Translations under genes and position numbers: made by a program | Part shown: piece after piece, positions 37,275-49,232 of the stretch | How the letters are laid out: each line of letters begins with the position of its first letter | Position numbering within the stretch: position 1 is the first letter of the stretch | Assembly (NCBI GenBank): GCA_037903475.1 | Contig: JBAJFG010000150.1 | Span: 868,001 to 932,000, forward strand | Source: Ancylostoma caninum | Taxonomy: Eukaryota; Nematoda; Chromadorea; Rhabditida; Ancylostomatidae | Length of the DNA: 64,000 nt | Direction: 5' to 3' | The notes under the pieces: model-generated | Databases searched by the model: none | What the model saw: only the letters and a program-made list of their open reading frames with translations | What the model was told of the DNA's origin: nothing

Positions 37275-37900
37275 CAGAACTTCAAAAACAAGTTGTCGGC
37301 CCAGCTTTGCCCAAAAACAACTTGCAAACAAGCTTTTAACTAGCAAATCGTTGTCGACAAGTCTGACGTCATCATACCACCTAAAACCAAGTTGTCGACA
37401 AGCTTTTTCCCCGACAACTTGTCGACAAGGAAGAGAAAAAACAAGTTGTCGACCAGCTTTTCCAAAAAGCAACTTGCAAACAAGCTTTTGTCGGAAAAAG
37501 TTGTTGACAACCTTTTAGCTGAACAACCTGTCGACGAGAGAGAGTCATGTTCCCATACCCGCGTAACATACGATGCAACCATTGAGGACACCAGGGCAAT
37601 GGTTGCTATAGTACAGTTGTAGGAAAGCGTTTGCTTCCTAATGAAGGACAGCTGTGCAAGCCTACGCGTACACAGGTCCTACCTTGAGCAATTTTGTAGT
37701 GTAGAGCTGACAGATTGTCAGTGAAGGACGGGTCAAGAACAAGTTCACACGGTCAACCACCTGTCGGCAAGAAACAGCAAAAACAAGTTGTCGACAAGCT
37801 TTTGGGCGGAAAGTTGTCGACAAGTTTTTGGAAAAGCAAGTTTCAGATGCGATCAGATACTTGCTCGCCAAATGCTTGTCGACAAGTTGTTTTTGGGGTT
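37275..37900. repeat. Cluster of GTCGAC-centred palindromes
   Basis: CAAGTTGTCGACAAGC and close variants occur about nine times in two groups (37275-37545 and 37780-37900), alternating with CAACTTGCAAACAAGCTTTT. The motif is absent from the matching place in K1, so it entered K2 as an insertion or grew there. Confidence 0.75.
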
Positions 37901-38299
37901 CTGAGCTAGCTGGCAGTCTCACATCCAACCGATGAGACAGAGCTAGCAAGGCTTTAATGCAGCACATTATACGGAGCAGGATAGCCACTGCTCTACACTC
38001 AGAACCAACTGTTGCACCGCAGATCAGTATGAGCGAGATCCGTGTGCGGCCTGGGAGCTCTCTAGGCTCAGTGCAGCGGTGGTATACGCCGCACTTCCCA
38101 CATGCCGCACGTTCTCGTCCTAGCATCCGTCCGAAAACTCTGAGCGATTCTGCAGCCACGGAAGAGATTCCAGTTGTACACTCACATGCATAGAAAAGGT
38201 GCGTCATTACAGACCACTGTGACACTTCCTGTGACCAAGTATGTAATTATTCAAATTTTCTGGATAACTTCCTCCCATTGCTCTCGTGATTTACGAAGA

Positions 38300-39740
38300 G
38301 TAAGGACGCACGGACGATAGGTGTGCCAGGGGCGAATAGTGACAGATGCCGTTATGTCGATGGAGTAGGGGTTGTACTGTGACTCAAAGTTGCGGAAAAG
38401 CCAGGATACGGGTTCGCAGATGGAGGAGGGGTCTGACATGGCCCAGGTGGGAGAAATGCCAGAATAGGGGTTCACCGATGGACGATGGGTCTGTGGTGGC
38501 CAAAAAGTGAGTGAATGACAGGAAACGGTCATGCCGATGGAACAGGGGTCCGCTGTGGCCCAGGTGTGAGGAACATCAGCAATCTGGTAAAATGAAGGGA
38601 GAATGGGTCTGCTGTGGCCCGAAAGTTGAGGGAACGCCAGCATTCGGGTCTAACGAAGGGGGTCTTCTGGGGCCTGAAAGTTAAGGGAACCCCAAGATAC
38701 GGGTACGAAGATGGAGGAGGGGTGCTTTGTGGTCTGAAAATGTGGGGAACGCCAAGATACGGGCTCGCTGGCATAGAAGAGGTCAACTGTGCCCCTGGTG
38801 CGAGGAACGCCAGAATATGGGTCTGTTGTAGCCAAAACTGTTAGAATGACGGGATACGGTTATGCAGATGGAAAGATGGCTCAGTTGTTAAAAACGCCAG
38901 CATTCGGGTCCATCGAAGAGGGGATAAGTCTGCTGTGGCCTGAAAGCTAAGCCAACTCCAGGATACGGATTCCTGAGTAGTGGAGGGGATGTGCTGTGGT
39001 CCAAAAATGTGGGGAACACCAAAATACGGGTTCGCTGGTGTAGGAGAGGTCCGCTGTGCCCCAGGTGCGAGGAACGCCAAAATATGGGTCTGTTGTGGCC
39101 AAAACTTTGGGAATGCCAGGATGCAGTTATGATGAGTGGGGGGCCGCTGTGGCCCGGGTGTGAGGAACGCCAGGATGGGGGTACAATGAAGCGGGATGGG
39201 TCTATTGTGCCCTAAAAGTGTGAGAATTCCAGTATGCGGTTATGCCGATGGAGGAGAGGTCTGCTTTCACCCAAGTGTGAGGAACGAGAAGATATTGTTG
39301 ACGGATGGAGGAGGGGTCCTTTGGCCCAAGTGTGAGGAATAAAAGAATTCGAGTGGGAGGTTCACCGATGGAAGATGGGTCTGCTTCGCCCTAAAGTGTG
39401 GAAATCCCAGGGTCATGCCGATGGAATAGGGGTCCGCTGTGGCCCAGGTGTGAGAAACACCAGCATTCTGGTCCACCGAAGGAGAGACGGGACTGCTGGG
39501 GCCTGAAAATTGAGGGAACTCCAGGATACGGGTTCGTGGATGGAGGAGGGGCTGCGCTGTGGTCTAAAAATGTAGGGAACTTCAATGTAGGGGTTCGCGA
39601 GTATAAGAGAGGTCCGCTGTGGTCCAGGTGCTAGGAACGCCAGAATTTGGGTCTGGTGTCTGCTTAATGTGTGGGAATGCCAGGATGCGGTTATGCCGAT
39701 GGAGAAGAGGTCCACTTTGGCCCAGGTGTGAATAACTGTG
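38300..39740 (+). repeat. K-type ~60-bp minisatellite of K2, ~23 units
   Basis: Diverged units share GGAACGCCAGGATACGGGTT-like and GTCCGCTGTGGCCCAGGTG-like halves. The unit can be aligned with the 59-bp H unit (AAAAGTGGGGAAACGCC and CGGGTC parts), which suggests common ancestry. Confidence 0.85.
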
Positions 39741-40213
39741 TGAATAGCTCAAATGGCAGGAAACGCGCCTTAAAGGAAGATGTTCGTCCAACAACAATCT
39801 CAACTTGAATTACTTCGAGTTCTTAATTACACTGTGTCGGTTAAGTCAACAGCTACTAGGTTCATATAAATGATAAGCATGCGCAGAGTTGAGGATGACC
39901 AGCCATGGTAGGTGACATTTAAGAAGTGCGGTGCAACAAAAGAGGGATGTATAATTGCATCGGAAAGTGAATTTACATGGTGATGTGTGATAAAGAGTGC
40001 TCGAGCAAGGCGCATACAAGAAGTCCGGAGTTGGCTAAGCGGCCAGACTGGTAGAATACACGCAACTCATAAGGAGAATTTCGTACTCAAACTCAATTAA
40101 TTAGTATTTTCGCTTCTATTTCAATTTCCTAAGGATTTCATAGGCGCGAAAGTTTTGCACCTACCTCAAGTGGCTGCCCCACCACACTTTGTAGCGACCC
40201 GTAGGGGCGCTAG

Positions 40214-42580
40214 TAAATAATAATAATATGGATAACATAAATATTAATAGAATCTTCTACAAAAATGTAATAACTAGCATTATTAAAAACAACACAAATA
40301 GGCAATTTATTCCTTTTAGAAAAATATGTGAATACGATGAACCATTTTTTTGAAAAAGTTTTTAATTATAACAGCTTTCTTAAAAACATAACGAACGAAA
40401 CAGTTACTAACATTTTGAAAACTACTTGTGTATGCAACGATATGGAATTTAACAAATATGTAGATATCATAAACATGTTATCACAGGAGATTTACGAATA
40501 ATAGAAGACAGAGGTTTACTAAATATATTAAATAAAGGCACTAAGTTCGTAATTGTTAAAGAAATATATAAATAGGATGTTAAGCAATGGGCTATAGATT
40601 GTATGGGCAAATACACGGACAAAGTCAAAAGTGATTATAATCTTGACAATATTACACTGAAACATATAAAAGAACAATTAAATAAAGAAATTTCTAAAAA
40701 ACGTAAACCTTTGCTTTACCACAATAAGTTAACAAACATATATGTTATAATTATAACTATACTTTAATTACATTCACAAAAACTTCATCATATGTCCCCT
40801 AGACAAGGCGAAAAATAATTACGGTTTCATATGTAAGAAGTTCTATATTCTTACTATTCTAAAAGAAATGGGTTTCAAAATAATTTTAAAAGAGCACACT
40901 ATACTTCCGACAAAAATCCAGAAAACGTACATCATACATAACAAAGAGTCCAAAGAAGAAATTATAAATAGACATGAAAGGTTATGTGTACAAAACAAAT
41001 TAGAAAAGCAAGAGAAACCTACAATACCAATTATATATTGTTTACCCAAATTACATAAATCGCCTACCAAATACAGATTCATTACTGGAGCTTCATCAAA
41101 CTCATTCAAACCTTTAGCTATAGAAATGAGACATATTTTCACCTTCATCAAAAATCATTTCAAAAAGTATGTAAATTCTATAAAAACTAGAAATAAAGGA
41201 TTCAATGGATACTGGTCCATAGACAATATCAACAGTAGTAATAAATTAACTAGTATTAATCTTAGCAACAAAAAATTACATTCTGCAGATTTTAATTACA
41301 TGTTTACCAATCTTCCTCATAATACTATCATTAAAAATATACACCATATACTCAACATATGTTTCAGAAATGCTAATAAAAAATTTATAGCATTCAGTGG
41401 GTACAATAAAGTCTTTTGCTCTGATAACGATAGTCTCTCTAAATACAGATATTATAATAAGACTGATTTGCTTTATTACGTGGATTTTCTTCTAAATAAT
41501 AGCTTCAGTCAGTTTAGTCAGTACATATTCAAACAAATAAAAGGTGTACCTGGGCGGAAACCTTAGTTCATTACTTGCTGATTTAACGCTTGCATTTTTT
41601 GAATACGAATACTCAATTACAGTCAAGAAAATACCCGCCCTTTTCCATCCTTTCCGGTACATGGACGATATTCTAGTTATACATAATTCAGAGAAAGATG
41701 AAATACATACTAAACTTATTCAGATATACAATAATGTTCTTAAACTAGAAATCACTAGTGATAGTGAGTACTAATATAGTTACTTAGACTTAAATATTGA
41801 AATTAACGATAATCGTATTTCTACTAACTTGTTCAATAAAACTGAGCACTTCAACTTCGAAGTTAAAAGATTACCTCATTTTTTCTCCAATATTTCATTG
41901 AATATTAAAAAAGCTACAATATACACCGAGACCTTACGTATAGCTCGCACATGTAATGAAATAGAATATTTTATTACTCGAATAACTCAACTTAAACGCA
42001 CACTCAATATTAATGCATACCCTGATTTTGTCATACTAGGTAGCATTCTGAAATGTATAAATAGCAATAGAATCATAATGTATGAATATGATTTACATAA
42101 AGGTTACAGCAAACTAAAGCAAACAATTAAAAAAATTTTTATCCATTAGCTAAAATTTCACGTATGCACCTATTATACACAGCTCTCATTTCACATTCAA
42201 CACGTTTTACGTTCTACCAAAGTTGCTCTCACACTTCTTTTGGATGGCTCAGTTAGATTTACGATACACTTACTAGTATCGAGAACGAGTGATGCCATCC
42301 TACACATTAGTCACTTACATAAAGGAAAGAGCAAAAATACATAACCTACGATAGTCTTTGGTTCTTTCGTACTTTAAAGATAGGTACTTCCACTTTTAAC
42401 ACAGACATTCTAAATGGAATGGAAAACTATCATTTCTGATAGTTAGTGTTTATCAATTCAAAGTTGTTATTCATTACTTGTTAGCTAATGTTACTCATTT
42501 GTTTAACTTGTCTCGTGCTGTGTGGTCTCCACACAAACATATTTATATAATTATGTATATAATGTACATATATATGTATA
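40214..42580 (+). mobile_element. AT-rich reverse-transcriptase element
   Basis: This 2.37-kb stretch is much richer in A and T than its neighbours and lies exactly between the 3' end of K2 (40213) and the 3' end of H5 (42581). It contains a broken reverse transcriptase (40470-42149) and about 430 bases of non-coding 3' sequence. No terminal repeats of its own were identified. It is either a retroelement into which Helitrons inserted on both sides, or the target they chose. Confidence 0.6.
40470..42149 (+). pseudogene. Reverse transcriptase, Penelope-like, inactivated
   Basis: Reading the strand with its frame changes gives an HVITGDLRII motif (about 40476), then FIICPLDKAKNNYGFICKKF (about 40785), then an open frame 40868-41566. 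That frame holds PIIYCLPKLHKSPTKYRFI and motif A with its Asp (HSADFNYMFTNLPH). A two-base loss near 41555 shifts the frame; motif B (GGNLSSLLADL) and motif C (RYMDDILVI, both Asp present) follow in 41544-41774. After a stop at 41772 the thumb-like part with YLDLNIEI and FNFEVKRLPH continues to 42149. The KLHK...RFI and LPHN motifs occur in a widespread invertebrate reverse transcriptase group that I place near Penelope-like elements, possibly Naiad/Chlamys-like. That placement is inference. No GIY-YIG endonuclease was seen. Stops at about 40577 and 40770 also break the 5' part. Confidence 0.75.
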
Positions 42581-43407
42581 CCAGTCTGGTCGTCCGGCTA
42601 ACGCCGGACTTCCAGACTTCTACTGATGCTCGCTTCGCTCGCATACTCCGCATACGATGCAGAGAAAAAGGCGGACAGATTTAGTAGATCCTGTATCCTC
42701 TCCAGTAAGTCCATCGTCTTTTGGAAGGCTCTCGATCGCGTGAGCGGTAGCCTTCCTCCACGTGGTAGAAGTAATTCCTTTTGATTGTCCCTAGTGGCCG
42801 TTGTTAATTGAACGTAGCCGATTCAGTGGAAATGCTCTCTTCAAATAATCTATCTTTAGCAGACTGTTGTGGTAACTCAAGTGATAAGGGTCTGCCCATG
42901 TATAAAAACAGAGTGAAGGGTGGGGTCGATTCAGATACAAATGGACTGGAATGAGGAGAGGAATACGGATTGGAATAACGTGCACCTAGGTCACACAGGT
43001 AGAAGGAATAGTCGGAACGGGTGCTAGGGCACCATTCATGAAGAAATTTACCTAGGCTGTGACGAACTTCCTTCTCTGGACGCAGGCGCCCTTATCACAA
43101 CGCTGGACCGTCATGCGTTTCCCTACCTTTGGGCGCCGGCGCAAACTTATCACAGTGCTGGCCCCATCTCCCCCACATCTGGGCGCCGGCGCACCCTTAT
43201 CACAGTGATGGACCCGTCTTCCCCACTTCTGGGCGCCGGCGCACCCTTATCACAGTGGTGGACCAGTCTCCCCCCACTTTGGGCGCCGGCGCAGCTCTTC
43301 TGCATTGACTCCATTGACGGACCCGTTGCACATTGTCCAACCTTCTCCTCGATCTCATCCCAACCCCACTCAACCATACCACACCCATTCCTATGCTTTT
43401 ATATGAT
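42581..43407 (-). mobile_element. Helitron-like element H5, 5'-truncated
   Basis: On the minus strand it ends CCAGACTGG|T at 42581 with a perfect terminal hairpin (GTCCGGCGTTAGCCGGAC). It carries the family tail (GTGATAAG-type, with a TATAAA) and a few 59-bp-type units at 43075-43290. It stops at 43407 where the K3 end begins; no TC start was found, so the 5' part is missing. Confidence 0.65.
43075..43290 (-). repeat. 59-bp-type minisatellite of H5, ~4 units
   Basis: Units of about 58 bases with GGGCGCCGGCGCACCCTTATCACAG cores (20-base part GGCGCCGGCGCACCCTTATC); more diverged than H2. Confidence 0.8.
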
Positions 43408-43700
43408 AGCGCCCCTACGGGTCGCTAGAAAGTGGAGTGGGGCAGCCACTTGAGGTATGTGCAAAAGTTCACGCCCCCGAAATCTTCGGGAAATTGAAAG
43501 AGAAACGAAAATAGTCTTTGAATGAGCTTAAATAGGAAATCCTCCTTATGAGTTGTGTGTGTTCTACCATTTTGGTTGCCTGGTCACTGCGGATTTCTTG
43601 AGCTCGCGATGCTAGCCTTTCTTGAGAATCTTCCCCATGCCAACACGTGGAGCTAGTTTTCGATGCGATGATACATCCCTGTCGGTTGTCACCGTACTTC

Positions 43701-43956
43701 TTAAGGGCAATTTATACTGGGTGCGTGCGACTGACGCGCGTGCGTCTATATGATCAAGAATAGGGCTCAGTCGCATAGGAGTCGCATCGCAGTCGCAGCT
43801 CAGACGCACGCGTTTACGGCCTCGCGACGGCCGCGCGTTCTTTTCATTGAGGATCTACATGCCGAGTTGACCGGTCTTCATGAAAAATCTCTTGCAAATG
43901 GATGCGTGCGACTGATGCGCGACTGACGCACGCAGCTAGTGTAAATTACCCTTTAA
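43701..43956. mobile_element. Foldback MITE with TTAA flanks
   Basis: Ends GGGCAATTTATACTGGGTGC and an inverse-related AGGGTAATTTACACTAGCTG; inner arms carry GTGCGTGCGACTGACGCG. TTAA is found at 43701-43704 and 43953-43956. K3 sequence is continuous across it when compared with K2 near 39900-39930. TTAA duplication is used by piggyBac and Kolobok; I cannot decide between them. Confidence 0.75.
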
Positions 43957-44299
43957 ATGCCATAGACCTGTCAAGACACTCTCAACACTGCGCGAGGATA
44001 TCCTCCAGATGAATCTAGTAGCTGTGAACTATTTGCTGCAACTGATACAGAGTAAATGAAAACTCGAGATAATTCGAGTTGAGATTGGGATATTCCAACG
44101 GACAATGGCCTGCTTAGATGTCTAAGAAGAAGTAGAGGTGGTCGCTTGAGAAACAAATGATAGTGAGGAAAAGAGTGGGAAGCAAAATTACACTCATACC
44201 AGGAAAAAGAACAAATAGGAGCTGAAGCAATCTTGCAAAAGCAGTGAACCCGCTACATAAGGCCAATATAACGTCTAGCACTTTAAGATGCTTACGAAT

Positions 44300-45250
44300 C
44301 ATCTCTCATTCGTCGAACCTTCCACCATTTGAGCGCCGGCACACATCGATGTCCCCGTATCTTGGAGTTCTTCACAATTTTAGGGCCAGCGAACCCTAAA
44401 AGACATCGGTGGATCGTCACCCTAGCGTTTTCCACATTATGAGACGCCAGCACACCCAGACCCATTCTCCATCGACGCACCTTTATTCGTGGGCTTTCCC
44501 GGCTAATGGAATACAGCGGAGCAATCCTCCGTCTGGAGATCCGCATCTGAGAGCGTTTTTCAAAATATTGGGCGCAGGCGCTCCTTTTTCCGTCAAGGAA
44601 CCTGCACCTTGGCGTTTTCCAAATTATTCGGCCACAGTGAACCCCTCGTCCATCCGCGAGACCATATCCTGGAGCTCCCTCAAATTTTGGGCCACAGCAG
44701 ACCCATCCCTCATCGGTGGACCCGCATAGTGGCGTTCCTCACACCTGGGCCACAGTGGACCCCTCCTCCATCCACGAGACCATACCCTGGAGTTCCCTTA
44801 ACTTTTGGCCCATGGTCATGGGTGGATTCGTACCTTGGCGTTCCTCACACCTGGTACACAGTGATCTTTCCCCCAAGCCCGAATCCACATCCTGGAGTTC
44901 CTTTAAATTTGGGCTCCAGCGTCCATCGCTGGACCCGTATTTTGGAGTTCCCTTAACTTTTGAGCCACAGCAGACCCACCCCATCGGTGGACCCGCACCT
45001 CGGTGTTCCTTCCACCTGGGCCATGAACCCCTCCTCCATCCGCGAACCCTGGAGTTTCCTCAACTATTGGGCCGGGCCACAGTAGACCCATCGTCCATCG
45101 GTGGACCCGTGTCCGGCGTCTTCGACAGTACTGGGCCATAGCAGATCCATCCTCCATCGGTGGACTCGTACCTTAGCGCTGCTCACACCTGGGCACAGTG
45201 GACCCCTCCGTCGGCATAGAGGTATCCTGGCACTAATGGCCCATGGTACA
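44300..45250 (-). repeat. K-type ~60-bp minisatellite of K3
   Basis: About 15 diverged units with GTGGACCCGTATCCTGGAG-like and TTGGGCCACAGCAGACCCAT-like halves, the reverse complement of the K2 array. Confidence 0.85.
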
Positions 45251-46578
45251 TGGTACACCTGTTACATCTGTCGCCCATCGATGCATCCGTACCCTTTGTA
45301 AATTTTGAGAGCAATGGAAGAAGTTATCCAGAACATTTGTCTACTTGGTCACAAGAAATGCCACAATGACCTATGATGGCGTTTTTTTTTTCTACGCATG
45401 TGAGTGCGACGGAGATCACCGCAGCACTATGCATAGGAAGCACTCAGGTCGTGCACTGGCCTCAAAGAGAGCCTCATCGCCCTCAGCACAGGTGAAGTCT
45501 GCCTGTGCTCAACAGGGCTACAGAGTGGTTATCCTGCTCCGTATATTCCTGTAAACACTATCTCATCCGGAGGCTGTAAGACTGCTAGACGCGGGTCCCG
45601 CAGCGAATTAGTCATGAGAGATTTGTCGACTTCATCATGAGCATACGGGACGGTAACGAAATCGCAGGTCCCACGAAGATGTATCTTAAGGCGCTGTCTG
45701 CGCACTCCTATTTTCGCGTTATCCATTAATCGGTTCCTGTTGCAAACCTGCGCATCCACCCTCCATCATTGTCTATGTGTTTTTTCATATGATGAAAGGT
45801 TAGGGAAACAGAGGGACCATCACCGCCTGCAAAATGGAAACCAATACGCTACCATGCTTTATATAAGAGATTTCACAATCACGATCACTGACCAATCGTA
45901 GAATTTCGTAACGGTCTGACACACATACATACAGACAGACATGAAAACAGACTGAGCCCGTTATTATAAGTCATGATATTACAGTAGGATTATCATACAG
46001 AAAAGGAGACCTCCAGGTAAGTTTTTAACTTCACCTTACACAAGGTGAAGTTCCTCGCCGTACTGACGAGTTCCCGGGTGGACCTATTATTTATACCTAT
46101 TTACCCGTAAATGGTTAGGGAACGAAACGGGCAAATAGGCAAAATTCCTTTATGAATTTTATACATCTTTTATCATAAATTCTTTTCATTAATTAATAAT
46201 TTCATTGCTGTATTACCCTGTTCGGGCCATATTCATGCTGTACATTCGTCAGAGAACGTGCAGAATAACATGATATTCTCTTTAAGACATAATATTGTAG
46301 ATGCTGACTTGAAAAAAACATTTAGTGGAAAATTTTGTACCCAAGACATTCGAAAACAGCTGCGAATCTCCTTCCATTCCGAAAAAAATGAGGTTACTTG
46401 TCAAATTTTCAAGATTTTATCGCAGCAATGTTGGGTTGGGGCTATTGCACAGATAGACATTCATTTGTGTTCCATTATTTATTTCGATGTAAGTATATTT
46501 TGGTATGAACATGATATGTAGTTTCAAAACAATTGAAAACAACATCATGACTTATAATAACGTGCTTACTTCGTCTGT

Positions 46579-46717
<139 letters not shown>

Positions 46718-46809
46718 AAAAATTCCCTGATTGGTCAGTGATGGTGATTACGAGGTCAACAAGATGATAGGGACGGGTATGGGTAGGGAAGTGGAGAGGG
46801 GTGAATGCA

Positions 46810-47130
46810 CCGCAGTGTGGAGGGTGCGCCGGCGCCGAAAAGTGGGGAAACGCCTGTAGTCGGGTCCAACGATGTGATAAGTGTGCGCCGGCGTCCAAAA
46901 GTGGGGAAACGCCTAGATTCGGGTCCAACGATGTGATAAGGGTGCACCGGCGTCCAAAAGTGGGGAAACGCCTGGAGTCGGCTCCAACGGTGTGATAAGG
47001 GTCCGCCGGCGTCAAAAATTGGGGAAGTGCCTGGAGTTGGGTCCAACGATGCGATAAGTGTGCGCCGGCGTCCAAAAGTGGGGAAACGCCTGGAGTCGGG
47101 TCCAACGATGTGATAAGGGTGCGCCGGCAT
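46810..47130 (+). repeat. 59-bp minisatellite of H3, ~5-6 units
   Basis: Units with GTGCGCCGGCGTCCAAAAGT and GGGGAAACGCCTGGAGTCGG, close to H2 units. Confidence 0.9.
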
Positions 47131-47544
47131 CCAAAAGTAATAGGGATTCGCTGGGCGGGTCTATTCCTGCATGAGGGGTACGCTTATCCTGTTTCGGCGG
47201 ACGCTCCTACCTAAATCACCCAGACATACATTGTTTCCTTTAGTATCAGTGTTCTCTTCCCATTCCGTTTGCGTCTGAATGAACCACTCCTTCCCTTCCG
47301 TTTATATACACCGGTGGACCCTAATCACCTGAATTACCACAACAACCAGTTGAGCCTAAACCATTTCAAGATAACATTTGCACTGAATTGGTTACACTCA
47401 GTTCTTCGCGACCACTAACTTCCCTCATATGGAAGAGCATAACTTCATTCATGTGGGGGAAAGCTACCACCTACGGGATCAAGGGTTTCTGGGGAGAGCG
47501 ATAGAACTGCGTGGAAGGATGCAGATTTTATCCTGCCAGACTGG

Positions 47545-48979
47545 TAGCAAATAAACCTTCGAATAGGAATGAAATGGGCATGTCATCCAGCGTGTACAGC
47601 CGAATACACCACACCTTTTGCATTGCGACACATTTAAAATATATCTTGGCAACACCAATCCCTCCGCGCTTTGCATATTCAGACAACTTTATTACTGATT
47701 CCCCAAAAATCGCAGTATTATTACTCTTGAATCCTATCGAAAAATGTAGTCAGAAAAGAAAAGGGACGATTTTACTTCAACTAACCGGCCTTATGGCTGA
47801 GAGATGTTTCTAAAAGTTATTTTGAGTGCTATAACAAAACGTCCCGAGGATATACAGAATCGCACGGTTCTGGCCCGACAGGAGAAAGGAGTGCAAGATC
47901 TAATGAACGTGTTTGTGCAGAAAATGTGACATTTGTATGGATTATTTCCATTCATTATACGAGCAGTGTAACTCCCTCCTCTTTAAAATTCCATCCAATG
48001 AATACGAAAGAAGTGATGAATTTGGTCAAGTTCTACGAAAAAGGCGACTTTCATCGCCACCAATTTATCCCATTTGCAAAGGATGACCAAGTTGCGCTGG
48101 CTCAAAGAAGAACGGACTCAGACGATCGCAGAGGCGAATCCCGTTCCGTGCGCGGGCGAATCCCTGACAAAACGTTTGAAGAAGGCTCTTTCGGCCCGCA
48201 ATATGAAGAGTGCTGTCATCGGCCCGCTTCGTCCACTGAGCGCCGACTAATATCTCCAGAGAGTGGCTCAAAAGACAGCATATTTCGACTCGATAAGGAT
48301 GGGGAGAGCACTGGAAGGGAAGCAGTGCGCAGCTGGTGGTGAATATCGAACCAGCAGGGTTTGAATAGGTATAAGCCATGCTAAGAGATGGCCTAGTAAC
48401 AGGTAGTGGCTTTTTTCCCAGTTTGCCCTTTCAAAATTAATGCTAATTTTTGTCCACATTTCACGCTGCCAAAGCCAGAGGAGCTGGAATGGAAATCCAC
48501 CTAACACCCGCTACAGTAGCCGAACCTTGCTCTACTTGAGCACAACCCCCTCCATGGATTAGCCCCCCCCCCCTCCTGCTTGTGAAAATTTTCAATTTCC
48601 AACATGATTTTGGAAACTCTCTCCGGCACTTGATTACCACTAGCTTTCCATGCTTTTAAGCTGTGGGCGCAACCAAACCACCATTTAGAAGACAGGATTG
48701 TTCCGATAGTATAGTGGCATATTTGGATTGCTTGCATCACATGTTTGAGAAACAAAACTCGTAATATTTTCATTCAAAATCAGACATCTCATACTTGATG
48801 ACCTAGTATTATGAGTAACCAGAGGAGATAGATCAAGAGCTATTGTCAATACTAGGTTGTTACATTGCTTAACCCGAAGATTCGGATCAAGAAATCGTGG
48901 ACGCGTGGGGGAGGGAAGAGAGCGATGCACCTCCTGGCTTGCCCCTTTGCGTCCGGCACTGGGTTAAAGATATGAATAA
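47545..48979. other. Unassigned stretch, no convincing gene
   Basis: The open frame 47926-48342 (138 codons) has no recognisable domain and no splice or start context that sets it apart; I do not call it. 47560-47690 (GGAATGAAAT, TACACCACACCTTTTGCATT) partly matches 16325-16440, so a further dispersed repeat is present. A poly-C run lies at about 48566. Confidence 0.45.
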
Positions 48980-49232
48980 CTCTGATAACTGTGCAACACG
49001 AACGCCGCCCGAATGGCGTATTGGTTCGAGTAGGAACGCTAGCAGCAACAGTTCCCAGTTGCTGCCATCCTCCCCTCGATTGCTGCTCTAGCTTTCTTCC
49101 CTTTGGCAGCAACTGCTGAGGGATGGCAGCAATTAGGAGGAGGATGGCAGCAACTGGGAACCGTTGCTGCTCGAGTTTCTACTCGAACCATTATGCCGTT
49201 CGGTCTGCGTTCGTTCTGCGCAGTGATCAGCG
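48980..49232. mobile_element. Foldback MITE W2
   Basis: Second copy of the W family: CTCTGATAACTGTGCAACAC start, GTTCGAGTAG and GCAGCAAC motifs on both arms, centre near 49105 with a short GGATGGCAGCAA duplication. More diverged at the right end than W1. Confidence 0.75.

Larger units (their letters stand above)
37065..40213 (+). mobile_element. Helitron-like element K2, 3149 bp
   Basis: Starts A|TCCTCCTATATAAAGACTG and ends GGGGCGCTAG|T, where TAGCGACCCGTAGGGGCGCTA forms the end hairpin. Contents in order: a segment matching K1, a cluster of GTTGTCGACAAG palindromes, a second K1-like segment (37900-38250) and ~60-bp repeats (38300-39740). A ~270-base tail shared with K3 and K4 follows, then an H-like hairpin ending CCAGACTGG|T at 40051, then a further 162 bases to the end. 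TC...CTAG ends between A and T fit Helitrons; the empty site found for K4 supports this for the family. No conserved open frame. Confidence 0.7.
43408..45976 (-). mobile_element. Helitron-like element K3, inverted relative to K2
   Basis: On the minus strand the 3' hairpin end (GACCCGTAGGGGCGCTA) is at 43408 and matches K2's end; the adjoining ~210 bases and the tail beyond also match. The ~60-bp array lies at 44300-45250 and the K 5' part at 45330-45780. Two possible 5' ends exist: A|TCTCTTATATAAAGC at 45870, which matches the K2 start, or A|TCATGACTTATAATAACG at 45976, which is the H1/H3 start. The copy therefore appears to join an H-type start to a K body. A TIR element interrupts it at 43705-43952. 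Confidence 0.6.

Noticed and set aside
42581..42660. Hammerhead ribozyme near the H hairpin (CTGATG motif next to a GCTCGCTTCGCTCGC hairpin), as found in some Penelope-like elements
   Set aside because: The conserved GAAA and the three-stem arrangement are missing.
40005..43625. K ends around the reverse transcriptase as true terminal inverted repeats of one RT element
   Set aside because: The same K ends occur without any RT in K4, where an empty site shows K alone is the mobile unit.
47926..48342. 138-codon plus-strand frame
   Set aside because: No recognisable domain, no supporting splice or promoter context, and another frame over the same bases is equally plausible.
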